A model generated the notes under the pieces. The model was not told where the DNA came from. It saw nothing but the letters and a program-made list of their open reading frames with translations, and made no database searches. Both the position numbers and the translations under genes were made by a program. Below are positions 28,070 to 36,877 of a stretch of DNA of 64,000 nt, one piece after another (position 1 is the first letter of the stretch; each line of letters begins with the position of its first letter). The stretch comes from Lachancea thermotolerans CBS 6340 (lineage: Eukaryota > Ascomycota > Saccharomycetes > Saccharomycetales > Saccharomycetaceae), in the NCBI RefSeq assembly GCF_000142805.1, contig NC_013080.1, positions 868,001 to 932,000 on the forward strand, given 5' to 3'.

Positions 28070-28660
28070 ATGCCTATGAAGAGAATCAGCAGCAGGCTGC
28101 TCAACAAGAGAATGCTTCTTCTTCCCGCTACACTCGCAATACCCCCACATGCCGCCATGCTAGGCATTGGCACCGACATTGTGTATCTGCCGAGATTCGC
28201 GAAAATCGTGGAGAAACACGCGCCAGTTGGACAAAGCACTACGTTCCGTAAAATTGCGACCAAATTTATGCACCCCGAGGAGGTCCGTCACTTGTACCAG
28301 ATGCTCCAACTGGGATACAATTCTCCTAGTGTCGTGCGATATCTTGCAGGCGTATGGGCTACAAAAGAAGCGATCTTCAAAAGCCTTGCCGCTCAGAGGC
28401 TCGAAATTCCCCTTCTTCCAGCTCAAAAGATCTACACTCAAGTATTTTACAAGACCAACGAACAGGACGGGGCGCCCCGAGTCGAGTTCGACAGTTCTAT
28501 AGAGCGCTTGCACCCCGAATTCGCCAGAGCCTACATTGCAAACACTAGATTCGTGCTTAGCATAGCACATGATGAGGATTACCTAGTGAGCTTTGTTTGC
28601 CACATTCGGGGCCAAGCTGCGGAAAACGTAGTCCAAAAAACGCCTCGGCCGTTCTCATAA
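28070..28660 (+). CDS. PPT2: Ppt2, mitochondrial holo-acyl carrier protein synthase
   Basis: Orthologue of YPL148C, 196 residues. It transfers 4'-phosphopantetheine from CoA to the mitochondrial acyl carrier protein (Acp1). The N-terminus is a basic presequence (KRISSRLLNKRMLLLP). The AcpS fold follows: GIGTDIVYLPRF with the Mg-binding Asp, then WATKEAIFKSLA with the Glu and Lys of the active site at about 95-105, and a late RFVLSIAHDEDY strand. It lies between MPR1 and ABP140; in S. cerevisiae it lies between PXA1 and ATG5, so the order is kept apart from the inserted genes. Confidence 0.93.
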   Translation: MPMKRISSRLLNKRMLLLPATLAIPPHAAMLGIGTDIVYLPRFAKIVEKHAPVGQSTTFRKIATKFMHPEEVRHLYQMLQLGYNSPSVVRYLAGVWATKEAIFKSLAAQRLEIPLLPAQKIYTQVFYKTNEQDGAPRVEFDSSIERLHPEFARAYIANTRFVLSIAHDEDYLVSFVCHIRGQAAENVVQKTPRPFS

Positions 28661-28982
28661 TACATGCAAGGTTTCGAGTCTACCTTATATCGCTGCCGGC
28701 TATGGGGGGCATTAGACACGCGCAAAAGGGCACAAGTATCCAAGGCACTTATAAGATGCTGATATTGAAGCAAATGCTTGTTGTCAATCATGTGACACTA
28801 TGATCTCGAAGTAATTTCAACATCGCTGAAGTTGGTCAAGTTCCTAATCTTAAACATGGAAAAATTTTTGGAAATTAATCCTAAGCAGTATTTGACGAAC
28901 CATTCGAAACGTTCAACTCAGCCCACAATCAGAACCCGATAGGCAGCTTAAGAAGTAGGTTGTGAAGGAGCAAATCTCTAAA
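28661..28982. promoter_or_regulatory. ABP140 promoter with RRPE-like site
   Basis: 322 bp. TGGAAAAATTTTTGG at 28857-28871 contains the RRPE core, about 110 bp before the ABP140 ATG, plausible for a gene encoding a tRNA-modifying enzyme. A tRNA T-arm-like string near 28671 lacks the rest of a tRNA. Confidence 0.5.
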
Positions 28983-30669
28983 ATGGGTGTTGCGGATTTG
29001 ATCAAAAAGTTCGAGACCATCGCAAAGGTCGATGACTCAGCTGAAAAAGCTCACGTTGCGGAAACTGACGCTAGCAGACAGGGCAGCATCGCTGAGAAGG
29101 AAGGGTCAATTCCTGGTGATGTCCAAACTAAAACAATTTCAAAGGAGCCCACAGAAGTTCCTACCAGTGAGGGCAACGAGAGCGCAGGCAATGAGGCTGA
29201 GCCCACCAAGCCAGAAGAACCAGTTGCCCAAAAGCCCGCTCCTGCCGCAGAGGCGTCAGCTGTGAAGGAAGCACCAGCCAGCGATGCGGAAGCGAAGGTA
29301 GTGGAAGAAGCTGCTGAAGAGCATGACGAGGCTTCAAAGACCAGTCCAGAAGACGACAAAGAGTCGGTTACGGAAGACTCCTCTACGAAGGAAGAGCAGA
29401 CCGAACAGACCGAAACTAGCGTTGCCAAGCCACTAGAATCAGAGAAGGAGGACTCAGCGGATTCAGCGGAAAGCTCAAGTGGTGCTACGGAGCAGCCTAA
29501 TACCACAGTTAGCGCTTCAAGCAAGAAGAACAAGAAGAAGAAGAACAAGAAGAAGAAGGCCGCCGCTGCTGCTGCTGCCGCCGCCGCCGCCGAGCTTAAA
29601 GACGAAAACAACACCGAGCCTGAGGTGGTCGCCCAGGAGGCATCTGATTCGCTTAGGCATCCCTAAGACCCCAACTAAAGAACAAGTTCAAGCATTGAAC
29701 TCAGAGGTACAGGAGGAGGAGCTGGAATCCGCTCACCATGAGAGCGCGGCTACCGAGGATAACCCCGCAGATACGCGTATAGGGCGCGATGATCCTTTCC
29801 AATTTGGTCAGCGCCAGCTCAAAGACGATTCCGATATATGGAACCATAATGCGTGGGATAACGTCGAATGGGGCGAGGAACAGGTTGTTCTGGCTGAAGA
29901 GAAGATAGCAGAGCAACTCAAGAATCCCGTTTCAGATTTCGACAAGAAACTCTACAATAGCAACCCAGCAAGATACTGGGATATATTCTACAAAAACAAC
30001 AAAGAAAACTTCTTCAAGGACAGAAAGTGGCTACAGATTGAGTTTCCTTCTCTTTATGAGGCTACGAAAGAAGACGCAGGACCCGTCACTATATTCGAAA
30101 TTGGCTGCGGCGCCGGCAACACTATGTTCCCTATTTTGAATGAAAATAAAAACCAGCATCTGAGAGTTGTTGGTGCTGATTTTGCACCAAAAGCTGTTGA
30201 ACTTGTCAAGACTAGCGAGCATTTTGATGCCCGCTTTGCACACGCAGCAGTTTGGGACTTGGCTAACCCTGAGCACACTCTTCCCGAAGGCGTAGAGCCC
30301 CACTCAGTCGATATAGCTGTTATGATTTTTGTCTTCAGCGCTTTAGCTCCTGAACAGTGGAAGCACGCCATGGAAAACCTTCACAAACTGCTGAAACCCG
30401 GCGGAAAGATTCTTTTCAGGGATTACGGGAGGTATGACTTGGCACAAGTGAGGTTCAAGAAAAATAGGCTGCTTGACGACAACTTCTACATCAGGGGTGA
30501 TGGCACTCGGGTGTACTTTTTCACCGAGCAAGAGCTGAGGGACATTTTCACTGAGCGATACTTCGTTGAAAACCAAATCGGTACTGATCGTCGGCTACTT
30601 GTAAACAGAAAACGGCAGCTCAAAATGTACCGCGTGTGGCTTCAGGCTATCTTCGAAGTTCCTTCGTAG
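28983..30669 (+). CDS. ABP140: Abp140/Trm140: actin-binding and tRNA m3C32 methyltransferase made by +1 frameshifting
   Basis: Orthologue of YOR239W. The first frame (28983-29666) starts MGVADLIKKFETIAK, the orthologue of the 17-residue actin-binding 'Lifeact' peptide. An acidic, Ala/Glu/Pro-rich region and a Lys tract with a run of 11 Ala follow. The second frame carries the methyltransferase, with the SAM-binding motif IFEIGCGAGNTMFP and a ...LLKPGGKILFRDYG strand, to 30669. The frames meet at CTT-AGG-C (29652-29658), the heptamer used in S. cerevisiae ABP140. Skipping A29655 gives 224 + 337 = 561 residues (628 in S. cerevisiae). Trm140 makes 3-methylcytidine at position 32 of tRNA-Thr and tRNA-Ser. 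The start at 28983 is chosen over an upstream GTG. Confidence 0.95.
29652..29658 (+). other. Programmed +1 ribosomal frameshift site (CUU AGG C)
   Basis: In frame 1 the codons read CTT AGG CAT CCC TAA, so non-shifting ribosomes stop 3 codons after the CTT AGG pair. Slippage of the Leu-tRNA from CUU to UUA while the rare AGG codon is unfilled moves reading to GGC ATC CCT, the methyltransferase frame. The same heptamer is used in S. cerevisiae ABP140. Confidence 0.93.
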
Positions 30670-30725
30670 AGCATTTTCAAGTTTTACTTCTAACTGCATT
30701 CATAATTGTATAAAAGAAGAGCACT

Positions 30726-31616
30726 TCAGCTACGTGAAGTCAAAGACGCGTCTTCAGTCATCAGGCAAAGTGAAACATGTAGAAAACCGTCGAAGCTCGA
30801 CAATTCTTGATAAAGATACCACACTGACAGCTGTAACGGGACTTCTATGCCCTGTATAACGGCTTTTGCAAGATTAGGCGTGGAAGAGTCATTCGGGAAC
30901 CATTCAGGAAACTCGCTGCTCAATACATCTCCCAACCTTATGTGCCCATTATTGTGCTGAACTTTCGCCTGTGGCTCCAGAAACCTAATTTGGGGCAATG
31001 CGAGGTGAACTCTCAGAGGAACATATCGTGTGTTATCGAAAGTCGGCAAAATCTTCTCCTTAATTGTGTCAAAACTATTCTGGTCCCGCCGAAGAATACT
31101 ATCCCAAAACTTCATTGTGTCGGGCTTCGATAGTGACATCACCTGTTTAGAAGCGCCATTCAAGATGAAACAAGCTTGCTTCCACTGATGCATCCAAAAC
31201 TCACGAACCTGGTCTCTTCCCCGAACGATTGGAATTACGTTTGTTGGGCACTGGTCTTCATGTCGTAACGTCAGTTCCCAGACATTGAGGCTGTTGTGCC
31301 GGTGCCTTGAAGACCTCAGCGCAGGGTCCAGCCCCGTCAGAGAGTCAAACAAAACGCCTGCAGGGAAATTCCACGACAACGGAACGCCCTCCATTTCAAG
31401 CCACCATCCATTGTAAAAGTCTGTGACATTAGTTCTCAGCTCAGGAGCTACTCTTTCAAGGATATAGGGGAAATAAAGAACGAGATATATTTCTCTCGGT
31501 ACTCTAAAACTAATGATGTGCTCGGGCTCGTTTGAGGAATTCAAAGTTAGATCAGGGTGAACTGTGACACGCAGATTCAATGAGCCTGCCCAGGCTCTTC
31601 TTCTGACATTGTCCAT
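30726..31616 (-). CDS. ATG5: Atg5, autophagy conjugation protein
   Basis: Orthologue of YPL149W, 296 residues (294). Similar segments include FRVPREIYLVLYFPYI, WNFPAGVLFDSLTG and FWMHQWKQACFILNGASKQVMSL; the last holds the lysine that accepts Atg12 (Lys149 in S. cerevisiae). The C-terminal ubiquitin-like fold ends LSSFDGFLHVSLCL. Atg12-Atg5 binds Atg16 and acts as the E3-like factor for Atg8 lipidation. The gene converges with ABP140 (56 bp) and diverges from the ECD gene with an extremely short shared promoter. Confidence 0.94.
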   Translation of the reverse strand: MDNVRRRAWAGSLNLRVTVHPDLTLNSSNEPEHIISFRVPREIYLVLYFPYILERVAPELRTNVTDFYNGWWLEMEGVPLSWNFPAGVLFDSLTGLDPALRSSRHRHNSLNVWELTLRHEDQCPTNVIPIVRGRDQVREFWMHQWKQACFILNGASKQVMSLSKPDTMKFWDSILRRDQNSFDTIKEKILPTFDNTRYVPLRVHLALPQIRFLEPQAKVQHNNGHIRLGDVLSSEFPEWFPNDSSTPNLAKAVIQGIEVPLQLSVWYLYQELSSFDGFLHVSLCLMTEDASLTSRS

Positions 31617-31664
31617 TGTTCATTAATTTACACTTTTGTTGCGAATATTCTACAAACGCGTGAT

Positions 31665-33266
31665 ATGATATTTTTCAAACTCATCTCATCGCCTTACCAA
31701 CTGATAAATAAAGCTGAAAAAATGCACGAGTCCGAAAGCGAGCACCTCGGGAAGGCTGCTCTACTCTGGTCAGATCTTTCGGAAACTCACGACGGTCTTG
31801 ATGAAACCCCCGAAGAAACCTACATTTATTTTGGTATTTTTCATTTAGATATAATTCATGGGCAGTCGGCTGAACACCTTAATCGTGCTTTGAAGCAATT
31901 TCAGGATCTTATTCGCCCCTGGAACGAATTTTACCCATGGACGAACTACAATGGCGTTAAAACAGAAGTTGTTGAGGATTCTGCTTCTGCGCCGTATATC
32001 CTTGGCTCTTTATGCATCACCGACAACCTTGAGGAAGAATCACTGGTTGTGAGTCTTCTTCAGCGATTTTCAAGTTTACAGGGCCCAGAAATCTTCGTAA
32101 AAGTTACCGGATCAGATGGGGAAGTTCTCCTGATAGAAAGTCATGATGTGTTGCCAAGCGAATATGAATATCCAAAAGGCAATAATCGCTTATGGATACA
32201 TGAAGGAAAGTTTAAGTTGATCCCTAGCAACGTGACTCCTGGCCGTGGCATGGAAAGATCAGAAGCACTGAATTTTCTTCTAAACACCTACTATAAGCTC
32301 ATAGAAGTTCCAGAAGTTAGCAGTATACTTCACCAAAGGTTCGTCCTGGATACGCCTGAGAAGTATTTGAGAAATCTCTATCAATTGCCATTAGAGTTGA
32401 ATAACAAGCAACATTTCGAACTTTTAAAGAAAAAGCCACGACTAATTGGCTATATAATCAAATGCTTATACCAAGAAAACTTAAGTCACGAACCCGAAAA
32501 GATAATCGAAGAATGTGAAAATCAACCATTAACCCTGTTGCTGCCTGTATCACAATGCAAATTGTTATCCTTTTACCTTCAGTATTCGGGCATTGATCTT
32601 CAAAGCGAGCGTTTGCCGTCAATAACAGGCGCTATAATCAGCAGAGCCTTGGAACAAGTCATCAGGTATGATAAACATTTTCAGCGTGAGAACTTTACGT
32701 CCTGTTCCGAAGCGTTAGACAGTTTCCAAGTGCAGCTTGTTAGTCAAGGCTATTTGAAAAAAGAGGTCCCACACCAAAAAGCAAATATGGGCGCTCTATT
32801 AATCGAAGCAGAAGCAGAAGTCGCAGAGGAGGACACCATGGAGAGGATGCAAAGCTTGTTTACTGGGATAAAGTCCAGCTTGGAGGAGGAAGATAACAAT
32901 AAACAAGCCAATGAATCGAGCGATGACAGTGATACCGCTGCTGACCATGAGGCTCAAAAATTCTTTAGTGCACAAAACATAGATATCGATGAGGATGATT
33001 TCTTCGAGTTTTTCCTGACCGAAGCTCTCAAAGTTAAAAAAGAGGACCTAAAGAACTACCAAAGCGGTTCTGCTCCTCCTTCCGAAAGGTACCACGAAAA
33101 AGAAGACGAGGCTGAAGCTGTAAACGAATTTGAAGGTCATCTCTCGACGGATAGCCGAGGCCATTCAAATGATACAGAGGCTTTGGAGGAACTTATCGAG
33201 GCTATGAGGCTTGACCCCTCCGCGTTCGAAAATATACAAAATATCTTAGATTTGGACTCCGAATAA
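31665..33266 (+). CDS. Ecdysoneless (ECD/SGT1-domain) family protein
   Basis: 533 residues from 31665, or 514 from the second ATG at 31722 (MHESES), which has an A-rich context and leaves more promoter room. Family hallmarks: TYIYFGIFH near the start, PWNEFYPW, and the strongly conserved VLLIESHDVLPSEYEYPKGN followed by NRLWIHEGKFKLIP. A helical middle and a very acidic C-terminus with IDIDEDDFFEFFL follow. Animal Ecd binds Prp8 and the R2TP complex and supports U5 snRNP assembly; fission yeast has an orthologue. As far as I recall, S. cerevisiae has none, and none lies in the matching position. Start choice is uncertain. Confidence 0.85.
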   Translation: MIFFKLISSPYQLINKAEKMHESESEHLGKAALLWSDLSETHDGLDETPEETYIYFGIFHLDIIHGQSAEHLNRALKQFQDLIRPWNEFYPWTNYNGVKTEVVEDSASAPYILGSLCITDNLEEESLVVSLLQRFSSLQGPEIFVKVTGSDGEVLLIESHDVLPSEYEYPKGNNRLWIHEGKFKLIPSNVTPGRGMERSEALNFLLNTYYKLIEVPEVSSILHQRFVLDTPEKYLRNLYQLPLELNNKQHFELLKKKPRLIGYIIKCLYQENLSHEPEKIIEECENQPLTLLLPVSQCKLLSFYLQYSGIDLQSERLPSITGAIISRALEQVIRYDKHFQRENFTSCSEALDSFQVQLVSQGYLKKEVPHQKANMGALLIEAEAEVAEEDTMERMQSLFTGIKSSLEEEDNNKQANESSDDSDTAADHEAQKFFSAQNIDIDEDDFFEFFLTEALKVKKEDLKNYQSGSAPPSERYHEKEDEAEAVNEFEGHLSTDSRGHSNDTEALEELIEAMRLDPSAFENIQNILDLDSE

Positions 33267-33387
33267 GCGTAACAGGCCCGCATACGGGTTCTTTTCAGGT
33301 TATCGTATGGAAGATTCTGAGATCTTCCTCCCAAAAAACTGATGTTAACTATATAAATTAATGCTAATGTTGTTGATATGTTACAGG

Positions 33388-35937
33388 TCAATCGTCGAGA
33401 GAGTTATCCTCATCGTCGGCACTACCAATATCTGAATGAACGCCGGCGTTTTGGAGAGAAGGGAAATCAGATGTTAATATCCTCTCTTCTGAAAGATTGC
33501 GCGACCAGCGGCTACCACCACTAAAAGATCTTCCCATGGCAAACAGAACCGGTCTTGTATCTGTGGGCTGGATTTCCGCACAAATTGGAGTAGATGGCTT
33601 TGAAGGGGTTCCGCTGATGGAGGAAGGTGTTTCTAAATCATGCAATAATGGGGCATCTGGAATGCCCTGGCCTTCGGTCTCTTCAATCAACGCTCCAGAG
33701 TTGTCGTCCTCATTGTCAAAAGAACTTTCTTCTTGGATAACAGACTGGGCGGCAGAAGAACTATGATTCATCAGCTTCCGGCTGATGTTCCTCTTTGGTG
33801 GTCTTCCTCTTCTACCGACTGGTGATCTCCCGCGTTTTGACAGCCATTGGGACCCAACAGTCATACGCGGTACCATGGTATCCGCGTTTGAATAATTTCC
33901 CATAGCTCTTAGGTCCATGGTTTTCGGAGAGGAGGCAGTAGAAATGTCATAAAATGAATCCGTTCGAGAGCTCCTCTCGGATGCGCTTGAGGCACTGGAC
34001 ATAATGCTCATCGACCTTCTTGTTGTTACGCGAGACTGCGTGGTCTGATTATCTGTTAAATCGCCGGTAGGGGAAAGTATAACGCTGCTAATATTTCTGT
34101 TATTAGAGCTTATGCTGCTGTTTGCTTTCGAATTCGAGATGTTGCCGTCCGTTGAATACTCCGAGTTATATGTGTCATTTGACATCTCGGATTGCTGAGA
34201 AAGAATTGACATGGGGCGTCCCCTTTGCTCAAGCAATTTGTTACCCTCTGGGACTTCGTGCTCATTGTTAGCAGGTCTATGATCTAGCTCGCTATCATAG
34301 TTTCCCATTGACGTTTGCCGAGACCCTTCGCTCGAAGTGTTGGACTTGAACTTTTTGAGCATGGGTTCCTCAATTTTCAGTTTTTCATGGGGCTTCTTCT
34401 CCACGTCAATCCCAGGCATCAGCCCGTTACCGTTGCGGGTAGGTGAGCGATGCGGACTGTTCTTGTTTGATTCAAATGAGTTTGTGTTGCGTTTCCTCTT
34501 GTCTGCGTTCTTAGAAGAGAGACTAGGTGACCCATTTTGATAGTGAATACCGTTCTGCTTCTTGGTTTTGAAAAAATTGGTCATTTTGTTGAAAAAGTTG
34601 TGCTTCTTGTTTGACCTTGTATTCCCACTGCCCTCAGTCTGTTCAGCCGGAGATTGCTGTGGTGACATCTTAAGTTGTGTGGCGTTTATCGGCTGTCTAA
34701 TGGAGACGGTATCACTTTTCCTACTCATTATTCGCTTCAAAGACGCTGCTTTGCCTCCTTGTTCCGGATTTTTTAGGTCTTCAGAACCTTTTCTGCTTGG
34801 TAAAGACGGCTCAAATACCTTTTTGACGGACAGAACAGACCTGCTCCGTTTTGGGTGGCGTAGGATTTCGCTTCTCTTCTCTTTCTCTAGCAAAAGCTGC
34901 CAGGTTCCTGCTAAGGCATCGCACTTCTTCTTATTTACCGACTGTTTTATAGCTTGGGTGTCAAATCCAGACTGTTTCAGCTTCTTGAGCAACCTGCGCT
35001 CAAGCTTCGAATGAAAATGTTTGCACCCTTGGCTCTGGCGCTTTATCGTCTTATCTGTTTTTTCTAATATCGAAGACCCATGGGGAAACATGAATGGGTG
35101 TTGGAGCACTTGCGTGAGGGAAGGCCGTTGGCTGGGGTCCTTTTGAAGAAGCTGCATAATCAAATCCTTCCCGTTGGCGTCAATGAAGTTGTCATCGTAG
35201 AACGGCTCATTATTGACAATTCTGTACTTAGTCTTGATATCATCTTCCTCATCGAAAGGCATTGCCCCGTGGATCATGGTGTACAATATGATGCCAAGCG
35301 ACCATGTGTCGATTTTGTAGCCCTCGTAGGGCTTGCGCTCTATCAACTCCGGGGCCATATAGACGGTGGTTCCACACACGGTCTCGAGGATGCCCTTTGT
35401 GGCACACTCACGAGTGAAGCCAAAGTCTGTCAGCTTGGCCTGGCCCTTCTTGTCCAGGAGGATGTTTTCGAGCTTCAGGTCCCGGTGAACGCACTTCATC
35501 GAGTGCGCGTAAAAGACGGCACCCACAATCTGCGAAAAGAGGTGGGAGCACTCATCGAGCGGGATACGCTTCTTGATCAGCAAATACTCATACAACTCTT
35601 TGCCCGGGCAGTACTCAAGCGCCATCCAGACGGAGTTCTCCGTCACGATGACCTCGTACAATTTGGTGATGTACACATAGTCGAATTGCCGGTGGTAGAA
35701 GACCTCCCGCACAACGTTGGGGTCGTTCTTGGATCCCATTTTCAGTACCACCTTCTGGTGCGTTAGCCGATGGCTGGCCAGGTACACCTTGCCGAAGCTT
35801 CCCTCGCCCACGATTTTGAGAATCCGGTAGTTGCCTACATCCCGCAGCTCCGTCAGCGAGAACTGGCCATACAGCTTGTTGTAGGATGCCGAGATGTTGG
35901 CTTTGAGCTGGTTCTGTTCGAGTCTCGACGGAAACAT
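33388..35937 (-). CDS. YPL150W-type protein kinase of unknown role
   Basis: 849 residues from the ATG at 35937. The frame runs 25 codons further to a GTG preceded by a stop, without another ATG. The kinase domain occupies about 35-300: GEGSFGKVYLA, HRDLKLEN, DFGF and TVCGTTVYMAPE, close to CAMKL/Kin1-like kinases. The long tail is Ser/Asn-rich with basic patches (RGRSPVGRRGRPPKR resembles an AT-hook) and an acidic end. S. cerevisiae YPL150W has no firmly assigned function. The catalytic half looks clearly more GC-rich than the tail. It diverges from MET7 over 940 bp. Confidence 0.9.
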   Translation of the reverse strand: MFPSRLEQNQLKANISASYNKLYGQFSLTELRDVGNYRILKIVGEGSFGKVYLASHRLTHQKVVLKMGSKNDPNVVREVFYHRQFDYVYITKLYEVIVTENSVWMALEYCPGKELYEYLLIKKRIPLDECSHLFSQIVGAVFYAHSMKCVHRDLKLENILLDKKGQAKLTDFGFTRECATKGILETVCGTTVYMAPELIERKPYEGYKIDTWSLGIILYTMIHGAMPFDEEDDIKTKYRIVNNEPFYDDNFIDANGKDLIMQLLQKDPSQRPSLTQVLQHPFMFPHGSSILEKTDKTIKRQSQGCKHFHSKLERRLLKKLKQSGFDTQAIKQSVNKKKCDALAGTWQLLLEKEKRSEILRHPKRSRSVLSVKKVFEPSLPSRKGSEDLKNPEQGGKAASLKRIMSRKSDTVSIRQPINATQLKMSPQQSPAEQTEGSGNTRSNKKHNFFNKMTNFFKTKKQNGIHYQNGSPSLSSKNADKRKRNTNSFESNKNSPHRSPTRNGNGLMPGIDVEKKPHEKLKIEEPMLKKFKSNTSSEGSRQTSMGNYDSELDHRPANNEHEVPEGNKLLEQRGRPMSILSQQSEMSNDTYNSEYSTDGNISNSKANSSISSNNRNISSVILSPTGDLTDNQTTQSRVTTRRSMSIMSSASSASERSSRTDSFYDISTASSPKTMDLRAMGNYSNADTMVPRMTVGSQWLSKRGRSPVGRRGRPPKRNISRKLMNHSSSAAQSVIQEESSFDNEDDNSGALIEETEGQGIPDAPLLHDLETPSSISGTPSKPSTPICAEIQPTDTRPVLFAMGRSFSGGSRWSRNLSEERILTSDFPSLQNAGVHSDIGSADDEDNSLDD

Positions 35938-36877
35938 GTCGCCATACGAAACCGCCGTGCTAGATGGATTTGCCCGTATCTTTGCCAGGCCTAGCTCTGC
36001 ACTTCGATACACTTAATTGCGACAGGATTCACGCTCAGATCAGGCTATACTTGAGGTCCGCGTTCAGCACCTCTGTTCTCTGCTTTTCTAAGGTACTCGC
36101 CGGCTCGAGATAGCTCTATAGTCTGTGGAAATCTTTTATTAAAGCCCGCTGTGCCGAGTACAAAAGTACTCGCATAAAGAACTGCTGCCGCAGCACACGG
36201 GGCGCAACACTCCGCTTGCGCCCAGAGCCATGCTGCCCTCCAGAGGTGTATTCTCTTATCGCCTTGGCATATATCCCGCAAGTTTGGCCTGCTACAGAAG
36301 CTTGTATGTAGTTTTTACAAGAGAAGTACGCGATATGCCCAAAAACCTGGTACAAGATGTAAAGAGCACCGTGCGAATTATCAAATTCCTCCCACGGCTC
36401 CCGCCATAAACTCCGGAAATCGCCTCGTCTGCAAAAAGATCCTGAGGGCTTTTGAGAATCACTCACTGCCCGTGTAGAATAAATGTAATCATTTAAATTC
36501 CTGGACGGGTAAAGCTATGTACAACGCTCGTTCATAGTTATATGTCGATTGGAGATGCGCCCTGTTAAATGGACTGTAGGTTGCCACGCGTTGGAGTGGG
36601 CAGCGGGAAGAAGTGCCTTTAGATGTAGCTGGTCATGAGACGGCGCGACAGGCGTGTTTGGTCAGAGTGCTTTGTGTGTCACGTGATATAATTTATCTTA
36701 CTTCTAGTCACGTGACTGTGCATCGTTTTGTTAGTCACATGCCATATCACGTGACTGCACTCGAAAAATGCCGTGCCAGACTGATAACCAGGCCCGTCGG
36801 GCATCCCTGCTGAGCTCTAGCGTCCTGTGAGACCTGAACGTCGATTGCTGGCTCTCTTTAGTTCTGCCGTGCATTTC
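35938..36877. promoter_or_regulatory. Divergent YPL150W-MET7 promoter with three Cbf1 sites
   Basis: Three TCACGTGA boxes lie at 36679-36686, 36708-36715 and 36747-36754, within 76 bp and 124-199 bp before the MET7 ATG. This is the Cbf1 (Cbf1-Met4-Met28) site expected at methionine/folate genes. Nearer the kinase, a dyad CGAGTAC-AAAA-GTACTCG lies at 36155-36172, with another GTACTCG at 36093-36099. Confidence 0.8.

Noticed and set aside
28670-28690. tRNA T-arm-like GGTTTCGAGTC
   Set aside because: The loop would be 9 nt and no other tRNA arms are present.
29051-29614. 187-codon minus-strand Ser/Ala/Phe-rich ORF
   Set aside because: It is the complement of the low-complexity region of ABP140.
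29652-29658. CTTAGGC as a trace of a Ty-type retroelement
   Set aside because: Ty1 uses the same heptamer, but both flanks are host ABP140 coding sequence; no LTR or element parts are nearby.
29652-29666. Frame break in ABP140 as sequencing error or pseudogene
   Set aside because: The break occurs exactly at the known slippery heptamer and both halves are intact and conserved.
35080-35766. 228-codon ORF opposite the YPL150W kinase domain
   Set aside because: Antisense shadow of a conserved kinase domain; no recognisable protein.
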